The position numbers were made by a program, and so were the translations under genes. From Accumulibacter sp. (GTDB lineage: Bacteria > Pseudomonadota > Gammaproteobacteria > Burkholderiales > Rhodocyclaceae): DNA of 64,000 nt. Below, in pieces: positions 55,571-64,000 of the stretch. The stretch spans positions 62,001 to 126,000 of the forward strand of contig JACKLX010000003.1 of the NCBI GenBank assembly GCA_024235695.1, read 5' to 3'. Every line of letters starts with the position of its first letter. The first letter of the stretch is position 1. The notes under the pieces are model-generated. The model did no database searches. It saw only the letters and a program-made list of their open reading frames with translations, and was not told the origin of the DNA.

Positions 55571-56545
55571 TCACGCATGCCCTGTCCCGGGGTCGGACTT
55601 GCGCGCCCGTCGTGCCCGCTTGCCGGCCTTGCCCTTGGCCGACCGCTTCTTGAGCCTGGTGGGCGCGAAGGTCGGGTCGGTGGACGCCGGGCCGGCAACC
55701 GTGAATCGTGGCAGCGCCGCACCTCGCCCGCCGTCGACCGGCTTGATATAGGGGTTGCTGACCCAGCCCTCGACTTCCGGGTCGACAATCACCTGGACCA
55801 GGCTCCAGCGGTCACGCGCTTCCAGGAGCAGCAGTTCGGTGCCGTTCTTGAGAGCCGCGGCGACGCGTTCGAAGCTCGCGTCGGGACCCTTGCGGATGTT
55901 GAGGTTGCTGGCCGTCACGACGTAGCGTGGTGGCTCGTCGTGCTCGCGGCCGAGCACCCGGCTGCGCACCGCCGTCAGCGGAAAAGCCGGACCCGGATCA
56001 ATCTTGCGACCCGGCGCGATATCCTCGTGACCGAGGACGTCCTGCAGGCCGTAATGGTCGACCAACAGCTCGGCGAGTTCGATCGCACGTTCGATCTGGA
56101 CTTCGCTATAGGCGTGCCAGGGGGAAATCGGTCCGCCATTGCGGTGCGCGGCAAGGGTCACTTCATCGTCCGGATAGACCTTGGCGAACCAGGCCTGGTA
56201 CTGATTGCCGACTCGCTTGAGCAGGCCGGCATTGTCCATCTCGATGCCGATCGAATGAGAGTTCAGGCCGACCAGCCCGGCCCACTGGCTGACGCCGGCG
56301 TGCCAGGTGACGACGTTGAAAGGTGCCAGCTGGACGATTCGCCCGTCGCGCCCGAGCACCACGTGTGCCGACGCGTTGCCGCTCGGCTTGCGGGTGCACA
56401 GCGACTCGACCGAGCTTTCGAGTGAACGTCCGGCCGTGTAGTGCAGGATCAGGTAGCTGGGGGCCATGAGGCCACCGCGGTTTGGCGTGTCGCGATGGCT
56501 GACCTGGTCGCCGACCAATTGGTGATTCTCGATCTTCAGAGTCAT
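55571..56545 (-). CDS. N-acetylmuramoyl-L-alanine amidase with SH3-type domain
   Basis: 324 aa. Amidase_2/PGRP-like domain at residues 25-190: YLILHYTAGRSLESSVESLC (zinc His), VTWHAGVSQWAG, NSHSIGIEMDNAG, and GHEDIAPGRKIDPGPAF (zinc His and Asp). A bacterial SH3 segment follows at about 210-275 (VTASNLNIRKGPDASFERVA to WVSNPYIKP) and a basic Lys/Arg-rich tail (KKRSAKGKAGKRARRARK). No signal peptide is evident, so export or a role in lysis is uncertain. ATG 56545 has AGGACA upstream. Confidence 0.9.
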   Translation of the reverse strand: MTLKIENHQLVGDQVSHRDTPNRGGLMAPSYLILHYTAGRSLESSVESLCTRKPSGNASAHVVLGRDGRIVQLAPFNVVTWHAGVSQWAGLVGLNSHSIGIEMDNAGLLKRVGNQYQAWFAKVYPDDEVTLAAHRNGGPISPWHAYSEVQIERAIELAELLVDHYGLQDVLGHEDIAPGRKIDPGPAFPLTAVRSRVLGREHDEPPRYVVTASNLNIRKGPDASFERVAAALKNGTELLLLEARDRWSLVQVIVDPEVEGWVSNPYIKPVDGGRGAALPRFTVAGPASTDPTFAPTRLKKRSAKGKAGKRARRARKSDPGTGHA

Positions 56546-56789
56546 CTGTTGTCCTCGCTGTCGTTGTCCCGGGGTGAATCCGGCGTGCCGAGGCTGTCTT
56601 GTTGCAGGCATGCCGGTGCGTCGCTGAATCCTAGCACCATCGTGGTCTGGCGCGCGCATTTCGCCACGCCGGCAAGGGCGCGCTGCCTTGCCATCGCCTG
56701 GCTGCAAATTGTGGCCGGCGCCTGGCACAGCGGTGGCGCCTGCTGAAATTCCCGAGGCGGCCCCGTAACGACGAAAAAGTCTGTTGCCC

Positions 56790-56799
56790 GGGGGGGGGG
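56790..56799. repeat. G10 homopolymer upstream of glgP
   Basis: Ten consecutive G lie 103 bp before the glgP start, in the 356-bp gap 56546-56902. TATGCT at 56815-56820 would be a -10 whose -35 position falls inside the G tract. No gene is seen in the gap. Confidence 0.8.
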
Positions 56800-56902
56800 T
56801 GCACGGCCGCGTTCTATGCTTTAGACTCGCCGCTGATGTGAGCCGTCGGCAAGGCGCTCGCGACTGCCGCTAGAGGCATTGAACAACGATCACCGTGGGG
56901 GC

Positions 56903-59488
<2,586 letters not shown>

Positions 59489-59529
59489 AGCACAGCGGGC
59501 GGGCCTGCTCCCCGCCCGCTGGCTGTGCT
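59489..59529. terminator. Hairpin between convergent glgP and glgE
   Basis: AGCACAGC and GGGCGGG (59489-59503) pair with CCCGCCC and GCTGTGCT (59511-59529, with a 4-nt bulge). Fifteen base pairs in all around a 7-nt loop. No T-run on either strand, so it may act as a 3'-end stabiliser or a Rho-linked terminator. Confidence 0.6.
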
Positions 59530-59546
59530 GACTGCCCGACCGCTGC

Positions 59547-61505
59547 TTACCAGCGGCGAATCTTGATGATGTGCGCCATGGTGTTGTGCGGGCTGAGTTC
59601 GACGTAGGCCGTCGGACCGCTCCAGCGGTAGCGCTGGTCGGTCAGCAGGTCGTGCGCCTGATACTGCTCGTCCCAGGCGATGTCGAAAGTGGCGAGCGGG
59701 ATCTGGATGGTTGACACCTGCTGGTGGAAGGGGTCGAGGTTGACCGCGCAGACGATGATGTCCGAGCGGTCCTCGGTCATCTTCGCGTAGGCGATGATGT
59801 TGGGGTTGTCGGTGGCGAGGAACAGCACGTTGTTGTAGCCGTGCAGGGCCGGCGACTCGCGCCGCGCCTGATTGATCCGGGTGATGATGTCGACGATGTT
59901 CCCCGGCGCCCGCCAGTCGCGTACCCTGATCTCGTATTTTTCCGAGTCCAGGTATTCTTCCTTGCCGGGAATCGCTTCGTTCTCGCACAGCTCGTAACCG
60001 CTGTAGATGCCGTAGACCGAAGACAGCGTTGCCGCCAGCACGGCGCGCATGATGAATGCCGGGCGACCGCCGACCTGCAGGATCGGTGGCAGGATGTCCG
60101 GCGTATTGGCGAAGAAGTTGCCGGTGAAGTACTCCTTCATCGGGCCGCTGGTCAGTTCCTCGACGTACTCGGTGAGTTCCTCTTTGCTGTTGCGCCAGGT
60201 GAAGTAGGTGTAGGACTGCGCGTAGCCGGCCTTGGCCAGCAGCCGCATCATCTTCGGCTTGGTGAATGCCTCGGCGAGGAAGATCACTTCCGGGTGCTTG
60301 CTATGCACCTGCGCGATTACCCACTCCCAGAACGCCACCGGCTTGGTATGCGGGTTGTCGACGCGGAAGGTGGTCACCCCCTTGTCGACCCAGAACAGGA
60401 ATACCCGGAGCATCTCCTGCCACAAGCCGGCGCGGTCGGTGGTTCCGAAGTTCAGGGGGTAGACGTCCTGATATTTCTTGGGCGGATTTTCGGCGTACTT
60501 GATCGATCCGTCCGGGCGATGGAAGAACCACTCGGGATGTTCGGCGACGTAGGGATGGTCGGGCGAGCAGTTCATCACATAGTCCAGCGCGATCTCGATT
60601 TCAAGTTCGCGACAGGTGGCGACGAAGCGATCCCAGTCGTCCCAGGTACCCAGTTGCGGCTCGAGCGCGGTGTGCCCGCCGTGCTCGTTGCCGATTGCCC
60701 ACGGGCTGCCGACGTCGTTCGCGCTGGCCTCGAGGCTGTTGTTCTTGCCCTTCCGGAAACTGTGGCCGATCGGATGGATCGGCGGCAGGTAGATGACGTC
60801 GAAGCCCATCGCCTTGATGTCGTGCAGGCGGCGAATGCTGTCCTGCAGGGTGCCGTGTCGGTGCGGCGTGCTGCCCTGCGAGCGCGGAAAGAATTCGTAC
60901 CAGGCGGCGAAGCGGGTGATCGGCCGGTTGACCATGATCTTCAGCGTTGGCGTCAGCTCGTAGCCTTCGCTGCGATCCGGGTATTTGGCCATCAGGCTGC
61001 GCAAGACGCCGCCAATCCCCAGGTCGACCGCACCCTGCTGCTCGCCGGCGGCCATCGCGCTCTCGATCGCCGCGACGATGCCGTTGAGGCGCGTGCGGTC
61101 CTCGCCCTTGGCCGCGGTCGCGGCCTTCCGGATGATCGCCAGCCCCTCCAGCAACTCGCTTTCGAGACTGGCGCCAGGTACGTTCTTCTTGCTGATCTCT
61201 TCAACCCACGACAGGTAGTGCTCGGCGTAGGCCTCGATGGTGTACTCCCAGGGGCCGATCGCGGTAACCGAGAACTCGCCGTGCCAGTCGTCGTTGAGGC
61301 CCAGGGTCATCGGGCTTTCCTGCCACTTGCCCTGACCCAGCTTGCGCACCTTGACGACGGCGGCCAGCTTGTCGTGGCCTTCCTTGTAGATGTCGGCGCT
61401 GACGACGACCTTCTCGCCGACGATGCGCTTGATCGGGTAGCGACCGCAGTCGATCTGCGGCTGCACGGCTTCGATGTTTACACGGGGATAGTCCTGAGGA
61501 ATCAT
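59547..61505 (-). CDS. glgE: Alpha-1,4-glucan:maltose-1-phosphate maltosyltransferase
   Basis: 652 aa, GH13_3. N-terminal beta domain (RVNIEAVQPQIDCGRYPIKR; VVVSADIYKEGHDKL), then FAAWYEFFPRSQGSTPHRHG, FDVIYLPPIHPIGHSFRKGK, IALDYVMNCSPDHP, the nucleophile Asp in TTFRVDNPHTKPVAFWEWVI and the acid/base Glu in VIFLAEAFTKPKMM. GlgE extends alpha-glucan with maltose units from maltose-1-phosphate. With the GT4 synthase upstream it makes the GlgE route. ATG 61505 is the family start. Confidence 0.96.
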   Translation of the reverse strand: MIPQDYPRVNIEAVQPQIDCGRYPIKRIVGEKVVVSADIYKEGHDKLAAVVKVRKLGQGKWQESPMTLGLNDDWHGEFSVTAIGPWEYTIEAYAEHYLSWVEEISKKNVPGASLESELLEGLAIIRKAATAAKGEDRTRLNGIVAAIESAMAAGEQQGAVDLGIGGVLRSLMAKYPDRSEGYELTPTLKIMVNRPITRFAAWYEFFPRSQGSTPHRHGTLQDSIRRLHDIKAMGFDVIYLPPIHPIGHSFRKGKNNSLEASANDVGSPWAIGNEHGGHTALEPQLGTWDDWDRFVATCRELEIEIALDYVMNCSPDHPYVAEHPEWFFHRPDGSIKYAENPPKKYQDVYPLNFGTTDRAGLWQEMLRVFLFWVDKGVTTFRVDNPHTKPVAFWEWVIAQVHSKHPEVIFLAEAFTKPKMMRLLAKAGYAQSYTYFTWRNSKEELTEYVEELTSGPMKEYFTGNFFANTPDILPPILQVGGRPAFIMRAVLAATLSSVYGIYSGYELCENEAIPGKEEYLDSEKYEIRVRDWRAPGNIVDIITRINQARRESPALHGYNNVLFLATDNPNIIAYAKMTEDRSDIIVCAVNLDPFHQQVSTIQIPLATFDIAWDEQYQAHDLLTDQRYRWSGPTAYVELSPHNTMAHIIKIRRW

Positions 61506-61637
61506 TTGGCTTGCTCCTGAAAACTCTGCCGGCTGTGCCGGCAGATGACATGGTGATCTGTCTGGGGCGGCTTGTCGCGCCGTCGGTGCGCGGCCCGCGG
61601 CAGGACTTTGCCGGTGGCCCGGTGGGCGCGGGAAAGC

Positions 61638-62846
61638 CTACTTGACGAGCGAATCGTAGAGCCGCTTGGTCTGCTGGGCGATGCTCGACCAGCTGAATAC
61701 CTCGCGGGCGCGTTGCTGTCCGGCGGCGGCCATCGACTCGGCCAGTTGCGGGTCGTCGAGGACCTTGTTGATCGCGCTCGCCAGATCGCGCGAAAAGACG
61801 TCCGGTTCGACCGGCTCGAAGGGCGCGACGTGCAACTGCTCGAGCGGCACGAGATAACCGGTGACGCCGTCGACGACGACCTCCTTGATGCCGCCGACGG
61901 CACTCGCGACGACCGCGGTGCGGCAGGCCATCGCTTCCAGGTTGATGATCCCGAAGGGCTCGTAAATCGACGGGCAGCAGAATACCGTGGCGTGCGAATA
62001 GAGCTGGATGACTTCCGGCTTGCTGAGCATCTCCTGTATCCAGATCAGGTTGCGGAAGCCTTCGTGGCGAACCGCCTTGACCGCGGCCTCCATTTCGGCG
62101 CGAACTTCCGCGGTGTCGGGAGATCCCGCGCAGAGCACGACCTGCGCGTCGGGGTTGATGTAGCGGACCGCGTTCACCAGGTGCAGGATGCCCTTCTGGC
62201 GCGTGATCCTGCCGACGAAGAGGACAATCGGCCGCTTCGGGTCGACACCGTACTGCTCGAGGGCGCTGGTGTCGGTGGTCGGATGGTATTGCTCGACCTT
62301 GATGCCGTTGTAGATCACCGAGATCTTGTCGGGATCGATGTCGAAGTGCTCGAGGATGTCGGCTTTGGTCCCTTCGGAAACGGCGATCACCCCATCGGCC
62401 ATCTGCAGCGAGGTGCGCTCGATCCATGACGACATGTCGTAGCCGCAGCCCAATTGCTCGCGTTTCCATGGCCGCAGGGGTTCCAGCGAGTGCACCGTAT
62501 GCACCAGAGGTATGCCGTAGAGATTCTTTGCGAGGATTCCGCCAAGATGGGCGTACCAGGTGTGCACATGCACGACGTCGGCGTCGACCTGATCGCTGAG
62601 CGTCTCGAGGTTGGTCTCGAAGGTGTCGAGGGCGCCGCTGAGCTTCTTGTCGACGTGTGCGAAACTGCCTTTGCCGAAGGCGTAGCCCTTGACCCGGACA
62701 CCACCGTTGACCGTGTCCTGGTTTCCGAAACAGCGTACTTCGACGTGCATCAGCCGGGCCAGTTCGTCAGCCAGGTACTCGACGTGCACTCCCGCTCCAC
62801 CGTACACGTTGGGAGGGTATTCTCGGGTCAGCAGCATTACTTTCAT
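61638..62846 (-). CDS. glgM: GT4 glycogen synthase / alpha-maltose-1-phosphate synthase (GlgM-like)
   Basis: 402 aa. MKVMLLTREYPPNVYGGAGV, VVHVHTWYAHLGGILAKNLY, VHSLEPLRPWKREQLGCGYD, VIYNGIKVEQYHP, VLFVGRITRQKGILHLV and the EX7E motif in SIYEPFGIINLEAMACRT. This is the actinobacterial-type GT4 enzyme, shown in mycobacteria to make maltose-1-phosphate from ADP-glucose and glucose-1-phosphate, and unlike the GT5 GlgA of E. coli. GGAAAG lies before ATG 62846; ATG 62861 is possible. 132 bp from glgE on the same strand. Confidence 0.9.
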   Translation of the reverse strand: MKVMLLTREYPPNVYGGAGVHVEYLADELARLMHVEVRCFGNQDTVNGGVRVKGYAFGKGSFAHVDKKLSGALDTFETNLETLSDQVDADVVHVHTWYAHLGGILAKNLYGIPLVHTVHSLEPLRPWKREQLGCGYDMSSWIERTSLQMADGVIAVSEGTKADILEHFDIDPDKISVIYNGIKVEQYHPTTDTSALEQYGVDPKRPIVLFVGRITRQKGILHLVNAVRYINPDAQVVLCAGSPDTAEVRAEMEAAVKAVRHEGFRNLIWIQEMLSKPEVIQLYSHATVFCCPSIYEPFGIINLEAMACRTAVVASAVGGIKEVVVDGVTGYLVPLEQLHVAPFEPVEPDVFSRDLASAINKVLDDPQLAESMAAAGQQRAREVFSWSSIAQQTKRLYDSLVK

Positions 62847-63038
62847 TGTGGCACTTTCCATGCTTTGGTTGTCAGAAGGGAGCCATGTCGCCGCCTCCCC
62901 GGCGCGTATCGGTTGTCCCTGCCATTGTATCGGCAAAGGCCGCGAGCGGCCAAACCGGCGGCAGCGAACGGCCGGTGTGAGGCGTTCGTCGCAACCGCCG
63001 GCGTCAATGTTGGCGAGGACGTCGGCGAGCAGCCCGGG

Positions 63039-63044
63039 TAAAAT
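63039..63044 (+). promoter_or_regulatory. Candidate -10 for tsaB
   Basis: TAAAAT ends 7 bp before the tsaB ATG, leaving no room for a leader or Shine-Dalgarno site. Geometry matches that before ispD. Confidence 0.4.
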
Positions 63045-63051
63045 ACGGCGC

Positions 63052-63729
63052 ATGAATCTGCTGGCCATCGAGACGTCCACCGAGTCGGGCAGCATCGCCG
63101 TCTGGCGCGACGGCGAGCTGACGCGGCGTTGCTGCCCACCTGGCGTTGCCCATTCCGAAACGCTGCTGCCGCTGATCCGGACGACCATGCGCGACGTCGG
63201 CCTCGCCCTTGCCGAGCTGCACGCCGTCGCCTTTGCCGCCGGACCGGGGTCCTTCACCGGTCTGCGCGTCGCCTGCGGTGTCGCCCAGGGCCTGGCTGTC
63301 GCCCACCAGCTGCCGGTCATCGCGGTCGGTACGCTCGACGCGATGGCGCTGGCCAGCGCCGGCGAGCGGGTGATCGTGGCGCTCGATGCACGCATGGGCG
63401 AGGTCTATTTCGGCTTCTTCGAGCGATCGTTGCCGCTGGCGCCGGTGGCCGTCTGTCGACCGTCGGAACTGCCGATCCCGGCGTCGTCTGGCTGGCTGGC
63501 CTGTGGTAACGGACTGGCGGCCTACCCGCTACTGCGCCAGCGGCTGGCGGACTGCGTGCGGTCGTGGCAGCCCGAGCTGATGCCCGATGCCGGCACCGTC
63601 GCCAGGCTTGCGGCGACCAGCCTGGCGCGCGGTGAAACCGTCGATGCGGCCGACGCGGCGCCGCTCTATGTCCGCAACAAGGTGGCGCTGACCGTTGTCG
63701 AGCGTCTGGCGACCGGCGGCAAGGCGTGA
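63052..63729 (+). CDS. tsaB: tRNA threonylcarbamoyladenosine biosynthesis protein TsaB
   Basis: 225 aa. MNLLAIETSTESGSIAVWRD, VAHSETLLPLIRTTMRDVGL and VAFAAGPGSFTGLRVACGVA are the ASKHA-fold motifs of TsaB, and VALDARMGEVYFGFFERSLP follows. TsaB pairs with TsaD to load threonylcarbamoyl on A37 of ANN-decoding tRNAs. It is coupled to rimI by a GTGA overlap, a standard arrangement. Confidence 0.96.
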   Translation: MNLLAIETSTESGSIAVWRDGELTRRCCPPGVAHSETLLPLIRTTMRDVGLALAELHAVAFAAGPGSFTGLRVACGVAQGLAVAHQLPVIAVGTLDAMALASAGERVIVALDARMGEVYFGFFERSLPLAPVAVCRPSELPIPASSGWLACGNGLAAYPLLRQRLADCVRSWQPELMPDAGTVARLAATSLARGETVDAADAAPLYVRNKVALTVVERLATGGKA

Positions 63730-64000
63730 GCGCCGTGCTGTCAGCGCAGGTCGAGATGATGCCGATGGGTCATGGCGACGTCGACGAGATGCTGGCGGTC
63801 GAACGCGCTGTCTATCCCTTCCCGTGGACGCGCGGCAATTTCCTCGACTCGATCGCCTCCGGGTACAGTAGCTGGGGCTGCCGGGTCGCCGGCGAACTGG
63901 TCGGCTACTACGTGCTGATGCTGGCGCTGGACGAAGCGCACCTGCTCAATCTGAGCGTCACGGAGAAGCGTCAGGGAATGGGTTTCGGCGCTGGCCTGTT
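63726..64000 (+). CDS. rimI: Ribosomal-protein-alanine N-acetyltransferase, truncated by window end
   Basis: GTG 63726 overlaps the tsaB stop. The 91 residues visible read MMPMGHGDVDEMLAVERAVY, PFPWTRGNFLDSIASGYSSW, GCRVAGELVGYYVLMLALDE and AHLLNLSVTEKRQGMGFGAG, which is the N-terminal GNAT half of RimI up to the acetyl-CoA loop (RQGMGFG). RimI acetylates the N-terminus of ribosomal protein S18. The C-terminus lies beyond the window. Confidence 0.92.
   Translation, partial: MSAVLSAQVEMMPMGHGDVDEMLAVERAVYPFPWTRGNFLDSIASGYSSWGCRVAGELVGYYVLMLALDEAHLLNLSVTEKRQGMGFGAGL

Noticed and set aside
59724-61520. 598-codon plus-strand open frame opposite glgE
   Set aside because: Shadow of glgE, whose catalytic residues are intact.

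Overview
The window is high-GC, densely packed bacterial DNA with no tRNA, rRNA, CRISPR array or intact insertion sequence that I could find. The gene set points to a betaproteobacterium, probably Rhodocyclales and close to Candidatus Accumulibacter. The evidence is DUF2863, the Neisseria-type 'Gcr' membrane protein, a DUF485/ActP acetate symporter with its own two-component system, an acetyl-CoA acetyltransferase, and a GlgP/GlgE/glycogen-synthase cluster. Acetate uptake plus glycogen cycling suits a polyphosphate-accumulating lifestyle. The lineage call is inference from gene content.

Layout. 1-4.5 kb: a universal stress protein, a retropepsin-like protease, two hypothetical genes, NudL, a CobD/CbiB-like protein and a thiolase. 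All carry single-base indels while the protein stays conserved on both sides, so this end is probably poor consensus rather than real pseudogenes. 5.2-11.2 kb: biotin operon DUF2863-bioA-bioF-bioH-bioC-bioD on the minus strand, with a 24-bp tandem repeat making an octapeptide tail on BioH. 11.4-18.1 kb: small hypotheticals, a BNR-repeat/MoaD pair, VOC, Gcr, YaaA and a PIN protein. 18.4-23.0 kb: a histidine kinase/response regulator pair divergent from DUF485-actP, with four 11-bp direct repeats between. 23.2-28.7 kb: an FAD oxidoreductase, DUF1415, ArfB, DUF924, YjbQ and two tandem 3-hydroxyisobutyrate-dehydrogenase-family genes. 28.8-34.8 kb: a small gene and an operon of DUF2760 and two Hsp70-family proteins. 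35.0-36.7 kb: hipBA toxin-antitoxin. 37.0-42.6 kb: HupE, PpiC-type isomerase, DUF3604 and FadL porin. 43.0-48.6 kb: three consecutive TIR-domain genes (TIR-NB-ARC-TPR, TIR-TM-BNR, macro-like-TIR). 48.7-51.9 kb: AmmeMemoRadiSam genes plus an alpha/beta hydrolase. 52.0-54.3 kb: ispD, ispF, acyltransferase. 54.5-56.5 kb: a fourth TIR protein and a peptidoglycan amidase. 56.9-62.8 kb: glgP, glgE and a GT4 glycogen synthase. 63.1-64.0 kb: tsaB and the start of rimI.

The most interesting part is the TIR locus. Three different TIR architectures lie in tandem, one fused to an ADP-ribose-binding-type macro-like domain and one an NLR-like STAND protein, with a further membrane-anchored TIR 6 kb away. 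This resembles a multi-component NAD-based immune or signalling system related in logic to Thoeris, but I know of no described system with this exact set. Translational coupling through ATGA/GTGA/TTGA overlaps is pervasive in the operons and decided many of the start codons below.
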